DNA of 64,000 nt from Flavobacterium sp. UBA5153. Its GTDB lineage: Bacteria > Bacteroidota > Bacteroidia > Flavobacteriales > Flavobacteriaceae. Shown here piece by piece: positions 28,377-36,723 of the stretch. The notes under the pieces were generated by a model, which made no database searches, had not been told where the DNA came from, and was given only the letters and a program-made list of their open reading frames with translations. Where the stretch lies: assembly GCA_002413745.1 (NCBI GenBank), contig DHXP01000031.1, positions 116,794 to 180,793 on the forward strand. The letters are read 5' to 3'. The position numbers were made by a program, and so were the translations under genes. Every line of letters starts with the position of its first letter. Within the stretch, counting starts at the first letter, position 1.

Positions 28377-29777
28377 ATGAAAACATTTACACTAAATACA
28401 AATTACAAACAAATCCTTGCCGATACGATAACTCCCGTGAGTGTGTATTTTAAAATTCGGGATCAATTTCCCAACAGCTTGCTGCTGGAAAGTAGCGATT
28501 ATCACGGCAATGACAACAGTTTTTCCTATATCTGCTGCAATCCGATTGCTTCCATAAAAATTGAAAACGAAACCATCCTCAAAACCTATCCCGACGGAAG
28601 TTTTGAGAAAATTGCCATTGATGCGAATACCAATATCCCGCAAGTAATTCAGGAATTTTCGGGACAATTCAAATCCGAGAAAAACGATTTCAAATTCATA
28701 ACCAATGGATTGTTTGGTTACATATCCTATGATGCCGTTCGTTATTTCGAAAAAGTAACTATCGCCAAAAAAGACAACAGTATTTCTATTCCAGATATCT
28801 ATTATGCTGTTTACCAAAACATCATAGCCATCAATCATTTTAAAAACGAAGCTTATATTTTCTGTCACAGTTTAGACGGGAAAAATAATATTTCGGAAAT
28901 CGAGCAATTATTACAATCCAGAAATATTGCTTCCTATAAATTTTCGAAAGAAGGAGAAGGTTTTTCGAATTTGACAGACGAAGAATTCAAGCATAATGTG
29001 GCTTTGGCCAAAAAACATTGTTTTAGAGGCGATGTGTTTCAATTGGTTTTGTCCCGACGATTTACCCAAGATTTCAAAGGAGACGAATTTAATGTTTATA
29101 GAGCGTTGAGAAGCATCAATCCTTCGCCTTATTTGTTCTTTTTTGATTATGGCGATTTCAAAATATTTGGTTCCTCTCCCGAAGCCCAAATTATTGTCAA
29201 AAACCGTAAAGCCGAAATTCATCCTATCGCCGGAACTTTCAAAAGAACGGGAGATGACGAGCAAGATGCCATTCTTGCCAAAGAATTATCCATAGATAAA
29301 AAAGAAAATAGCGAACACGTAATGTTGGTCGATTTGGCCAGAAACGATTTAAGCCGAAATGGTCACGATGTAAAAGTGGAAAAATATAGAGAAGTGCAAT
29401 TTTTCTCCCACGTAATTCATTTGGTTTCAAAAGTGACAGGACATTTGCACGAAAAAGCCACAACAATGCAAGTCGTTGCCGACACTTTTCCGGCAGGAAC
29501 TTTGAGCGGTGCCCCAAAACACAGAGCGATGCAACTCATTGAAGAATATGAAAAAACCAATCGGAATTTTTATGGTGGAGCCATCGGTTTTATGGATTTC
29601 GAAGGGAATTTTAATCACGCCATCATGATTCGAACTTTCCTCAGCAAAAATCATCAGTTGCATTACCAAGCCGGAGCCGGAATCGTGGCGAGTTCTGATG
29701 AAGAAAGCGAAATGCAGGAAGTGTATAATAAATTGAGAGCGCTGAATGCGGCTTTGGATTTGGCAGAAACAATTTAA
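28377..29777 (+). CDS. trpE: Anthranilate synthase component I
   Basis: 466 residues; chorismate plus ammonia from TrpG gives anthranilate. The ATG at 28377 is preferred over an in-frame TTG at 28350. The N-terminal tryptophan feedback site is recognisable in NSLLLESSDYHGN. Chorismate-binding motifs include FRGDVFQLVLSRRF, INPSPYLFFFDYG, IAGTFKRTGDDEQDA, VMLVDLARNDLSR and DTFPAGTLSGAPKHRAMQLI. Overlapping features are absent. It is the first structural gene after the attenuator and so is subject to both feedback inhibition and attenuation. Confidence 0.97.
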   Translation: MKTFTLNTNYKQILADTITPVSVYFKIRDQFPNSLLLESSDYHGNDNSFSYICCNPIASIKIENETILKTYPDGSFEKIAIDANTNIPQVIQEFSGQFKSEKNDFKFITNGLFGYISYDAVRYFEKVTIAKKDNSISIPDIYYAVYQNIIAINHFKNEAYIFCHSLDGKNNISEIEQLLQSRNIASYKFSKEGEGFSNLTDEEFKHNVALAKKHCFRGDVFQLVLSRRFTQDFKGDEFNVYRALRSINPSPYLFFFDYGDFKIFGSSPEAQIIVKNRKAEIHPIAGTFKRTGDDEQDAILAKELSIDKKENSEHVMLVDLARNDLSRNGHDVKVEKYREVQFFSHVIHLVSKVTGHLHEKATTMQVVADTFPAGTLSGAPKHRAMQLIEEYEKTNRNFYGGAIGFMDFEGNFNHAIMIRTFLSKNHQLHYQAGAGIVASSDEESEMQEVYNKLRALNAALDLAETI

Positions 29778-29816
29778 AATAATTTAAAACAATTTAAAGA
29801 TTTAATAATTTAAGAA

Positions 29817-29857
29817 TTTAAAGATTGCTGAAACACTAGAATTTTTCAATCTTTAAA
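29817..29857. repeat. Inverted repeat in the trpE-trpG spacer
   Basis: TTTAAAGATTG (29817-29827) and CAATCTTTAAA (29847-29857) pair perfectly around a 19-nt loop. The surrounding 103-nt spacer repeats AATTTAAA several times. Confidence 0.7.
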
Positions 29858-29880
29858 TCTTTCAATTTTTCAATAAAAAA

Positions 29881-30447
29881 ATGAAAAAAATACTAGTCAT
29901 AGACAATTACGATAGTTTCACCTACAATTTGGTGCATTATCTTGAAGATTTAGATTGCGAAGTAACCGTTTACAGAAACGATGAATTTGATATTGACGAA
30001 ATTGCAATCTTCGATAAAATATTGCTTTCTCCTGGCCCTGGAATTCCGGATGAAGCTGGGTTATTGAAAGCCGTAATTGCCAAATATGCCCCGACCAAAA
30101 GCATTCTTGGCGTGTGTCTTGGACAACAGGCAATCGGAGAAGTTTTTGGAGGAACGCTTTCGAATTTGGACAAAGTGTATCACGGCGTGGCCACAATGGT
30201 GAAAACATCGGTTGATGATGAGCTTTTATTTGAAGGTTTAGGAAATGAGTTTGAGGTGGGACGCTACCACTCTTGGGTTGTCGACGCTAATTTGCCTGAT
30301 GTTCTCGAGGCTACGTCCTTCGACGAAAATGGACAAGTAATGTCCTTGCGACACAAAACTTTCGATGTGCGTGGCGTACAATTTCATCCCGAAAGCGTGT
30401 TGACACCAAACGGGAAAAAGATTTTAGAAAATTGGGTTAAATCCTAG
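29881..30447 (+). CDS. trpG: Anthranilate synthase component II (glutamine amidotransferase)
   Basis: 188 residues. Class I glutamine amidotransferase that feeds ammonia to TrpE. The oxyanion and nucleophile region reads LLSPGPGIPDEAGLL and GVCLGQQAIGEVFGG (nucleophile Cys); the His-Glu pair is in QFHPESVLTPNG. The protein starts IDNYDSFTYNLVHYLEDL, as usual. Close homologues can serve both anthranilate and aminodeoxychorismate synthases; its place in the operon supports the former. Confidence 0.97.
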   Translation: MKKILVIDNYDSFTYNLVHYLEDLDCEVTVYRNDEFDIDEIAIFDKILLSPGPGIPDEAGLLKAVIAKYAPTKSILGVCLGQQAIGEVFGGTLSNLDKVYHGVATMVKTSVDDELLFEGLGNEFEVGRYHSWVVDANLPDVLEATSFDENGQVMSLRHKTFDVRGVQFHPESVLTPNGKKILENWVKS

Positions 30448-30503
30448 TTGGCTGTGTTCATTCGCAGTTTACAGATTTTAGATAAAAATAATTAATGCAA
30501 ATC

Positions 30504-30519
30504 GCAGAAAAAAATCTGC
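30504..30519. repeat. Small inverted repeat in the trpG-trpD spacer
   Basis: GCAGA-AAAAAA-TCTGC, in a 102-nt spacer with further AATCTGCG-like fragments (CAAATCGCAG, AATCCGCG). It looks like a degenerate member of a dispersed palindromic family. Confidence 0.5.
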
Positions 30520-30549
30520 AATAATCAGTTAAAATCCGCGTCCCATTAT

Positions 30550-31542
30550 ATGAAAACCATATTAAACAGACTTATCAATCACGAAATGCTTTCGAAGGAG
30601 GAAGCAAAAAACGTATTGGTCAATATCTCCAACGGAAGTTATAATCCGAGTCAAATTGCGGCATTTCTTACCGTATATATGATGCGAAGCATCAGCATCG
30701 AAGAGCTTTCCGGTTTTCGAGAAGCCTTGTTAGATTTATGCATTCGGGTAGATTTATCAGCCTATAACACCGTCGATTTGTGTGGAACCGGTGGTGATGG
30801 CAAGGACACTTTCAACATTTCCACTTTGGCATCATTTGTCACAGCTGGTGCAGGAATAAAAGTGGCGAAACACGGTAATTATGGCGTTTCTTCCATTTCG
30901 GGTTCCAGTAATGTGATGGAAAAATTAGGCATCAAATTTAGTAATGACAATGATTTTCTGGAAAAATGTATCGACAAAGCCGGGATTTGTATTTTGCACG
31001 CACCATTGTTTCACCCTGCCATGAAAAACGTAGGGCCCATCCGAAAAGAATTGGGTGTAAAAACATTTTTCAATATGTTGGGGCCAATGGTAAATCCGTC
31101 GTTTCCAAAAAACCAATTGGTGGGTGTTTTTAATTTGGAACTGGCCAGAATCTACGCCTATTTATACCAAAATACCGACATAAATTTCACCATTCTGCAT
31201 TCATTGGATGGTTATGACGAAATCTCCTTGACTTGTCCGACCAAAACTATTTCGAATACAATAGAGGGAATGTTAACCCCTGAGGATTTTGGAGTTCGCC
31301 TTTTGGCGCAAAGCGAAATCGAAGGCGGTAAAACCATCGAAGAATCGGCACAACTATTTACCAATATCATTTCCGGAAAAGGAACCGAAGCCCAAAACAA
31401 TGTGGTTTGTGCCAATGCCGCAATGGCCATTGCAACGGTTACAAAATGCACGCCATTGGAGGGCTTTGAATTGGCAAAAGAAAGTTTACTTTCAGAAAAA
31501 GGTCTCGCGGCATTGAATACTTTGAAAGAATTGAGTAAATAA
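30550..31542 (+). CDS. trpD: Anthranilate phosphoribosyltransferase
   Basis: 330 residues; transfers phosphoribose from PRPP to anthranilate. Motifs: the glycine loop VDLCGTGGDGKDTFNISTLA, the KHGNYGVSSISGSSNVMEKLG region, FHPAMKNVGPIRKELGVKTF for anthranilate channel residues and NMLGPMVNP. Length and start are normal. Monofunctional, not fused to TrpG. Confidence 0.97.
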   Translation: MKTILNRLINHEMLSKEEAKNVLVNISNGSYNPSQIAAFLTVYMMRSISIEELSGFREALLDLCIRVDLSAYNTVDLCGTGGDGKDTFNISTLASFVTAGAGIKVAKHGNYGVSSISGSSNVMEKLGIKFSNDNDFLEKCIDKAGICILHAPLFHPAMKNVGPIRKELGVKTFFNMLGPMVNPSFPKNQLVGVFNLELARIYAYLYQNTDINFTILHSLDGYDEISLTCPTKTISNTIEGMLTPEDFGVRLLAQSEIEGGKTIEESAQLFTNIISGKGTEAQNNVVCANAAMAIATVTKCTPLEGFELAKESLLSEKGLAALNTLKELSK

Positions 31543-31545
31543 AAT

Positions 31546-31633
31546 GGTTTAAAGTTTAAGGTTTAAAGTTGTTGGAATGTATTATTTACCTTTAAACAAT
31601 TTTAAGAATATTGCACAACTTTAAACTTTAAAC
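31546..31633. repeat. Inverted repeat in the trpD-trpC spacer
   Basis: The left arm 31546-31572 is made of TTTAAAGTT-type units; the right arm ACAACTTTAAACTTTAAAC (31615-31633) is its near-perfect complement. A related TTTAAAGTTT run lies before the HMG-CoA lyase gene at 59418-59450, so this is a dispersed motif. Confidence 0.7.
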
Positions 31634-31657
31634 AAAGAAAACTTTAAACAAAAATTA

Positions 31658-32455
31658 ATGAACATACTCGATAAAATTATAGTTGACAAAAAAAGAGAAG
31701 TGATTCTCAAAAAATCAATCATTCCCGTTTCGCAATTGGAAGCTTCGGCGTTGTTCGAAAGAGAAACTATTTCTTTAAGTAAAAACTTAAGAAACAGCAA
31801 TTCGGGAATCATTGCCGAGCACAAACGTCGTTCTCCTTCAAGAGCAGAAATAAATTATAGTTTCACCGTTGAAGAAGTTGTCAAAGGCTATGAAAATGCC
31901 GGTGCTTGCGGAATTTCGGTTTTGACGGACGGCAAATACTTCGGTGGTTCTTTGGACGATTTACTTTTGGCAAGAGCTTCGGTGCACCTTCCGCTGTTGC
32001 GAAAAGAATTCATAGTTGACGAATATCAAATCTTGGAAGCAAAGGCGTACGGAGCCGATTTAATTTTGCTAATCGCGGCGGTTTTGACAAGAGATGAAAT
32101 CAAATCCTTATCGGAATTTGCTAAAAGTTTAGGTTTGGAAGTCTTATTGGAAGTTCATAATTTAGAGGAATTAGATAAATCGATAATGCCAACCTTGGAT
32201 ATGATTGGCGTGAACAACCGAAACCTAAAAACATTCGAAGTTAGTTTGGATTTCAGCAAGCAATTGGCGTCGCAAATACCGGATGAATTCGTGAAAGTTT
32301 CCGAAAGCGGCATTTCGTCTATTGAAGCCATCAACGAACTAAAACCTTATGGATACAAAGGATTTCTGATAGGTGAAAACTTTATGAAAACGAAAAATGC
32401 GGGTGAAGCAGCAACAGAATTTATAAATAATTTAAACACAAATTTCACAAATTAA
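31658..32455 (+). CDS. trpC: Indole-3-glycerol phosphate synthase
   Basis: 265 residues, TIM barrel. Converts carboxyphenylaminodeoxyribulose phosphate to indole-3-glycerol phosphate. Motifs: [68 protein letters not shown] and [11 protein letters not shown]. The last residues TNFTN and the stop are encoded by the left arm of the palindromic repeat at 32437, so the natural end after FINNL has been replaced. Catalytic parts are unaffected. Confidence 0.96.
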   Translation: MNILDKIIVDKKREVILKKSIIPVSQLEASALFERETISLSKNLRNSNSGIIAEHKRRSPSRAEINYSFTVEEVVKGYENAGACGISVLTDGKYFGGSLDDLLLARASVHLPLLRKEFIVDEYQILEAKAYGADLILLIAAVLTRDEIKSLSEFAKSLGLEVLLEVHNLEELDKSIMPTLDMIGVNNRNLKTFEVSLDFSKQLASQIPDEFVKVSESGISSIEAINELKPYGYKGFLIGENFMKTKNAGEAATEFINNLNTNFTN

Positions 32456-32493
32456 CACAAATTCAATCTGTGAAAATCCGTGAAATCTGTGGC
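32437..32493. repeat. Palindromic repeat spanning the trpC end and the trpC-trpF spacer
   Basis: The left arm CACAAATTTCACAAATTAAC (32437-32456, continuing to 32463) pairs imperfectly with the right arm 32465-32493, which reads AATCTGTGAAAATCCGTGAA and ends CTGTGGC. It is related to the inner palindrome at 4361-4449. It supplies the trpC stop codon. Confidence 0.75.
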
Positions 32494-32508
32494 AAAAAAA
32501 CAAAAAAA

Positions 32509-34329
32509 ATGAAACTCAAAATCTGCGGAATGAAATATCCCAAAAATATTACAGAAGTGGGTTCACTCCTACCCGATTATATGGGCTTTATATTTTGGGA
32601 GAAATCGGCTCGATATTTTGATGGAATCATGCCTGATTTACCAAAATCAATTCAAAAAGTAGGCGTTTTTGTAAATGCTTCGTCTTCTGAAATTTTAGAA
32701 AAAATAGAAAAATACAATTTGCAAGCGATTCAATTACACGGTCAGGAATCTGTAGAATTTTGTTTAGATTTGAAGAATAAAATTGGAACAAAAATTAAAA
32801 TCATAAAAGCCTTCTCGGTTAATGAGGATTTTGACTTCGCTATTTTGAAACCTTTTGAAGACGTTTGTGATTATTATCTTTTTGATACCAAAGGAAAATT
32901 ACCCGGCGGAAACGGAATCACTTTCGATTGGAAGGTGCTAAAAAATTATCCGTCGACAAAACCATTTTTTCTAAGTGGCGGCATCGGATTAGACGAAATC
33001 AGCGCCCTAAATGAAATTTTGAAAACCAATTTACCCATACACGCCATTGATATAAACAGTAAATTTGAAATAGAACCCGGATTAAAAAATGTACAATTAT
33101 GTAGAGACGTTGCATTGCAACGTCCCTACGAAATAAAAAATAAAAATATGTCATACAACGTCAACGAAAAAGGCTATTACGGAGAATTTGGCGGAGCCTA
33201 CATCCCCGAAATGCTATATCCAAATGTAGAGGAATTACGCCAACAATACCTAAAAATTACGGCGGAACCCGAGTTCCAAGCCGAATTTAATGCGCTGTTA
33301 AAAGATTATGTAGGTCGCCCTACTCCGCTTTATTTTGCCAAACGGTTATCCGAAAAATACAACACTAAAATCTATCTGAAAAGAGAAGATTTGTGTCACA
33401 CCGGCGCCCATAAAATCAATAATACTATTGGGCAAATCCTACTCGCTAAACGTTTGGGTAAAACCAGAATTATTGCCGAAACCGGTGCAGGACAACACGG
33501 CGTTGCTACCGCAACGGTATGTGCCTTAATGGGACTGCAATGCATCGTTTATATGGGCGAAATCGACATCAAACGTCAAGCGCCAAATGTGGCTCGTATG
33601 AAAATGCTGGGCGCCGAAGTTCGTCCGGCACTTTCAGGATCAAGAACGCTGAAAGATGCCACAAACGAAGCCATTCGCGATTGGATCAACAATCCCGTGG
33701 ATACGTATTATATCATCGGATCTGCCGTGGGACCGCATCCCTATCCTGATATGGTTTCCCGTTTTCAAAGCGTAATTTCACAGGAAATAAAAGCCCAATT
33801 ATTGGAAAAAGAAGGCCGTGAAAATCCGGATTACGTGATTGCCTGTGTGGGAGGCGGAAGCAATGCTGCCGGTGCATACTATCATTTTCTTGACGACGAA
33901 AAAGTGACACTTATTGCCGTGGAAGCCGCAGGTTTGGGAGTAGATTCCGGCGAAAGTGCCGCAACTTCCGTTTTGGGAAAAATCGGAATTATTCATGGCA
34001 GTAAAACGCTATTGATGCAGACTCCCGATGGACAAATCACCGAGCCGTATTCTATTTCTGCCGGATTGGATTATCCGGGCGTTGGCCCAATGCACGCCAA
34101 TTTATTTGCAACAGGAAGAGCTAAATTCATCTCGATTACCGATGATCAAGCCATGCAATGGGGATTACAACTTTCGAAAATGGAAGGCATCATTCCAGCC
34201 ATCGAAAGTGCGCATGCCTTTGCCGTTTTGGACGAAATGAAGTTCAAACCCGAAGATATTGTGGTCATCAATCTTTCGGGACGCGGCGACAAAGATTTGA
34301 ATACGTATATAGATTATTTTAAATTATAA
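32509..34329 (+). CDS. trpF/trpB: Phosphoribosylanthranilate isomerase-tryptophan synthase beta chain, in-frame fusion
   Basis: One open frame of 606 residues. Residues 1-195 are TrpF ([65 protein letters not shown]), which isomerises phosphoribosylanthranilate. Residues 214-606 are a complete 393-residue TrpB ([22 protein letters not shown] lysine in [13 protein letters not shown]-like [13 protein letters not shown], phosphate loop GGGSNAAGA) that joins indole and serine. Between them no stop codon occurs: the usual last ~12-15 residues of TrpF are missing and an 18-residue linker beginning [12 protein letters not shown] is encoded by the palindrome at 33101-33129 and AT-rich DNA. The ATG at 33148 could still serve as a separate TrpB start. 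Whether a fused protein, two proteins or both are made cannot be read from sequence. Confidence 0.9.
   Translation: MKLKICGMKYPKNITEVGSLLPDYMGFIFWEKSARYFDGIMPDLPKSIQKVGVFVNASSSEILEKIEKYNLQAIQLHGQESVEFCLDLKNKIGTKIKIIKAFSVNEDFDFAILKPFEDVCDYYLFDTKGKLPGGNGITFDWKVLKNYPSTKPFFLSGGIGLDEISALNEILKTNLPIHAIDINSKFEIEPGLKNVQLCRDVALQRPYEIKNKNMSYNVNEKGYYGEFGGAYIPEMLYPNVEELRQQYLKITAEPEFQAEFNALLKDYVGRPTPLYFAKRLSEKYNTKIYLKREDLCHTGAHKINNTIGQILLAKRLGKTRIIAETGAGQHGVATATVCALMGLQCIVYMGEIDIKRQAPNVARMKMLGAEVRPALSGSRTLKDATNEAIRDWINNPVDTYYIIGSAVGPHPYPDMVSRFQSVISQEIKAQLLEKEGRENPDYVIACVGGGSNAAGAYYHFLDDEKVTLIAVEAAGLGVDSGESAATSVLGKIGIIHGSKTLLMQTPDGQITEPYSISAGLDYPGVGPMHANLFATGRAKFISITDDQAMQWGLQLSKMEGIIPAIESAHAFAVLDEMKFKPEDIVVINLSGRGDKDLNTYIDYFKL
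33101..33129. repeat. Palindrome at the trpF-trpB junction
   Basis: Arms GTAGAGACGTTGCA and TGCAACGTCCCTAC around one T, with a single mismatch. It lies inside the open frame and 18 nt before the trpB ATG. Its position at the truncated TrpF end shows that it caused or accompanied the fusion. Confidence 0.85.
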
Positions 34330-34354
34330 TTGGGGTCTAACAAAAATTAAAACC

Positions 34355-34675
34355 ATGATAAAATTATTCACCTACGGTACTTTGCAACATGAAGATATTC
34401 AAGAAAATCTTTTTGGACGTATTCTGCAAGGAACATCTGAAACATTAATTGGATATGCGTTACAGGAAATCCAAATCGAAGAAGAATTTGGAATAGTACA
34501 GTACGATATCCTTGTGGAAACGGGTAATCCGGAAGATACCATCAACGGAATAGTTTACGAAATTACAACCAAAGAACTTTATCAAGCGGATCTATACGAG
34601 GGATTGCATTACAAACGCGTTGAAGTGCACTTGCAATCGAACCAAAAAGCCTGGGCATACAGTGCTGTAACATAG
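34355..34675 (+). CDS. Gamma-glutamylcyclotransferase-like (AIG2/GGCT fold) protein
   Basis: 106 residues with the AIG2/GGCT signature: KLFTYGTLQHEDIQENLFGR at the N-terminus and the catalytic-type Glu in ADLYEGLHYKRVEV. Enzymes of this fold cyclise gamma-glutamyl compounds to 5-oxoproline; many small members are uncharacterised. It lies between trpB and trpA, 25 nt after the former, and must be co-transcribed with the operon. No role in tryptophan synthesis is known to me, so it may simply be a passenger. Confidence 0.88.
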   Translation: MIKLFTYGTLQHEDIQENLFGRILQGTSETLIGYALQEIQIEEEFGIVQYDILVETGNPEDTINGIVYEITTKELYQADLYEGLHYKRVEVHLQSNQKAWAYSAVT

Positions 34676-34696
34676 GCTATTGAATTAATTATACCC

Positions 34697-34730
34697 GCTC
34701 CACAATCCCGAAATTTCGGGATTGTGGAGC
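34697..34730. repeat. Perfect 34-bp palindrome before trpA
   Basis: Two 17-nt arms beginning GCTCCACAATCCCGAAA with no spacer. No T run follows, so it is more likely a repeat element or mRNA stability hairpin than a terminator. Confidence 0.8.
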
Positions 34731-34750
34731 AAATAACAATAACATCAAAC

Positions 34751-34781
34751 GACCTGCAAGGTTTCTAAAACCTTGTAGGTC
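34751..34781. repeat. Hairpin repeat (CCTGCAAGG type)
   Basis: GACCTGCAAGGTTT and AAACCTTGTAGGTC form a near-perfect stem with one mismatch. It is the first of two adjacent but differently sequenced hairpins. Confidence 0.75.
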
Positions 34782-34796
34782 TTAATTGCAAAACCA

Positions 34797-34829
34797 AACC
34801 TACGCAGGTTTTTGAAACCTGCGTAGGTT
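34797..34829. repeat. Hairpin repeat (CCTACGCAGG type) just before trpA
   Basis: AACCTACGCAGGTT and AACCTGCGTAGGTT pair perfectly; the element ends 15 nt before the trpA ATG and could shape its translation. Confidence 0.8.
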
Positions 34830-34844
34830 AAAAAAGAAAATAAT

Positions 34845-35606
34845 ATGAACAGAATAAACCAAAAATTACAAGAAAACAAAAAGATACTTTCCATCTATTT
34901 TTCGGCGGGATATCCAAGTTTGAACGATACGGTACAAATCATTCAGGATTTAGAAAAAAGCGGTGTCGATATGATAGAAATCGGCTTGCCGTTTAGTGAT
35001 CCATTAGCCGATGGTCCAACAATTCAAGCGAGTTCGACCCAAGCCTTGCATAACGGAATGACAACCCAGATTTTGTTTGACCAACTAAAGGACATTCGGA
35101 AAACGGTTTCCATTCCATTGATAATTATGGGGTATTTCAACCCGATATTGCAATACGGCGTGGAAAATTTCTGCAAGAAATGCGCAGAAATTGGCATCGA
35201 TGGATTAATCATCCCCGATCTTCCCGTTGATGTTTATGCCGATGAATACAAAGCCACTTTTGAAAAATACGGGTTAATCAATGTGTTCTTGATTACGCCA
35301 CAAACTTCTGACGAGCGCATTCGCTTTATTGACAGTGTTTCCAACGGATTTATTTATATGGTGAGCTCGGCGAGTGTTACCGGTTCCCAGTCTGGTTTTG
35401 GAAGCACACAAGAAAGTTATTTCAAACGCATTGCCGACATGAATTTGAAAAATCCCCAAATCATCGGTTTCGGAATCAGCAATCAAGAAACTTTCAATCA
35501 AGCCACGCAATTTGCCAAAGGCGCGATTATTGGCAGCGCCTTTATACAGCATTTGACAGAGAATGGTGTTTCTAGCATTGGAAAATTTGTTGGGAATATA
35601 AGATAG
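34845..35606 (+). CDS. trpA: Tryptophan synthase alpha chain
   Basis: 253 residues, TIM barrel. Cleaves indole-3-glycerol phosphate and passes indole to TrpB. Motifs: ILSIYFSAGYPSLNDT, MIEIGLPFSDPLADGPTIQ (catalytic Glu), GLIIPDLPVD (catalytic Asp), YMVSSASVTGSQSG and IGFGISNQETF with phosphate-binding GAIIGSAFI. It is separated from trpB by the GGCT-like gene and three hairpin repeats, which is unusual for a tightly coupled pair. Confidence 0.97.
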   Translation: MNRINQKLQENKKILSIYFSAGYPSLNDTVQIIQDLEKSGVDMIEIGLPFSDPLADGPTIQASSTQALHNGMTTQILFDQLKDIRKTVSIPLIIMGYFNPILQYGVENFCKKCAEIGIDGLIIPDLPVDVYADEYKATFEKYGLINVFLITPQTSDERIRFIDSVSNGFIYMVSSASVTGSQSGFGSTQESYFKRIADMNLKNPQIIGFGISNQETFNQATQFAKGAIIGSAFIQHLTENGVSSIGKFVGNIR

Positions 35607-35752
35607 AGAACTATTTAGTCCATTCGCTATCAAAAAAATCCCGATATCTCGGATTTGACAACACGGAAATAGTTGTAGTGCCTATTCCAACTATCAATCC
35701 AACCTAAATGCGAATTCGCAACCTTTAAAATTCACCACCCAATTATATACAA

Positions 35753-35778
35753 AAAAGAGGCCTGAAAAAGCCTCTTTT
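35753..35778. terminator. Bidirectional terminator between trpA and the DUF4494 gene
   Basis: AAAAGAGGC and GCCTCTTTT arms with A and T flanks, placed between two convergent genes. Confidence 0.7.
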
Positions 35779-35809
35779 AAATTTTATCACTATTGAATTT
35801 TACTTATAG

Positions 35810-36367
35810 CTAATAACTCTCCGCTACAACAGCAGCATCAAATTCCATTGCATCCTCCATTTCAACAGCATTATTTTCAGGCTTGGAAGCTTTTAGCGTA
35901 TTAAACTTTTCTAATTGTTCTAATTCTCCTTCTTCACCAGAAAAATAAGGAAATACATCCATAATCGGAGATTCCGAAATGGCAGGAATAGTATAATCGC
36001 CCATGGTGCCATTCATCACTTGAACCGTGTTGTCAAAAGCTTCTTTGACATCGTTGGCTTGCACTAATAAATACATATTGGTCTTGCGTTCTTTACCGCT
36101 TTCTTCGTCATAAGCCAATAAAGAAACTCTAGATTTAAACCAACGATCGGCATTTTCGAAAGGATGTATCTCGGCATAATTCGCCACTTTAATATTCGTG
36201 ATTTTAAACTCTTCACTAATATAGGCAGCCATTTCTTCATTAATTCTGGATTCCGCTTCGGTATAGGATAGTGCATCTACCAAATAAGGTTCGGTTGTGA
36301 TTTTTTGATTTCCAGTATCATCTGTTTTTCTGTATTTTACTTTGCATTCGTACCACATTGCGCTCAT
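35810..36367 (-). CDS. DUF4494 domain protein
   Basis: A 185-residue cytosolic protein that I recognise as the Bacteroidota DUF4494 family: MWYECKVKYRKTDDTGNQKITTEPYLVDALSYTEAE at the start (here MSAMWYECKVKYRK), with paired EEM and ADRWFKSRV segments. The tail (SKPENNAVEMEDAMEFDAAV) is acidic and low in complexity. No enzymatic motif is evident and the function is unknown. It converges on trpA across a shared terminator. A second ATG three codons in (MWYECK) is an equally good start. Confidence 0.85.
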   Translation of the reverse strand: MSAMWYECKVKYRKTDDTGNQKITTEPYLVDALSYTEAESRINEEMAAYISEEFKITNIKVANYAEIHPFENADRWFKSRVSLLAYDEESGKERKTNMYLLVQANDVKEAFDNTVQVMNGTMGDYTIPAISESPIMDVFPYFSGEEGELEQLEKFNTLKASKPENNAVEMEDAMEFDAAVVAESY

Positions 36368-36578
36368 AACTTTTTTTTAAGAATGCCAAAGATAGATTTT
36401 AGAGGAGAAAAAAAACATCATTCTTAAAATAGATATTCACAATTTCGAATCAGTTCCGTAAAGTTTTCTGCTTCAGGGTAGTGGGTTTAAAACCTAACTT
36501 ATTTTTCAATAACTAATGATTTATTATGTCAGTCAAAAGTTGAGTGTACTTCCTTAAAGTGACTTTTCCAAAATAACA

Positions 36579-36625
36579 AAATCCCCTCAACATTCGTTTA
36601 TCGAAAGGTTTGAGGGGATTTTTTT
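36579..36625 (+). terminator. Orphan terminator-like hairpin
   Basis: AAATCCCCTCAA and TTGAGGGGATTT arms and a T run. On the forward strand no gene lies upstream within 970 nt, so it does not end any CDS here. The complement of its loop contains CCTTTCGATAAAC, shared with the hairpin at 11681-11726. It may terminate an unseen small RNA or be a repeat element. The rest of the 36368-36664 spacer shows no gene. Confidence 0.6.
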
Positions 36626-36664
36626 GACAGTCAAACCAGATGTTAAAGAAAAGTTAAAGAAAAA

Positions 36665-36702
36665 TTAAACAGTTGTTTAATTTAAACGGTTGTTTAATTT
36701 TG
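36665..36702 (+). promoter_or_regulatory. Efflux-operon promoter with twin TetR-type operators
   Basis: Two tandem inverted repeats, TTAAAC-AGTT-GTTTAA (36665-36680) and TTAAAC-GGTT-GTTTAA (36682-36697), are offset by 17 bp. A -7 box TAATTTTG (36695-36702) fits TAnnTTTG; GTTG at 36672-36675 is at the ideal -33 distance. The first repeat covers the -33 box and the second abuts the -7 box. This is the expected layout for autorepression by the TetR protein encoded next. Confidence 0.75.
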
Positions 36703-36723
36703 ATATTTTTAAAACCAAATGCA

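Noticed and set aside
28392-28868. 158-codon reverse frame opposite trpE
   Set aside because: Shadow of the trpE coding strand; trpE motifs account fully for this region.
34697-34730. Intrinsic terminator inside the trp operon
   Set aside because: Perfect palindrome but no T run, and trpA lies downstream in the same operon; classed as a repeat.
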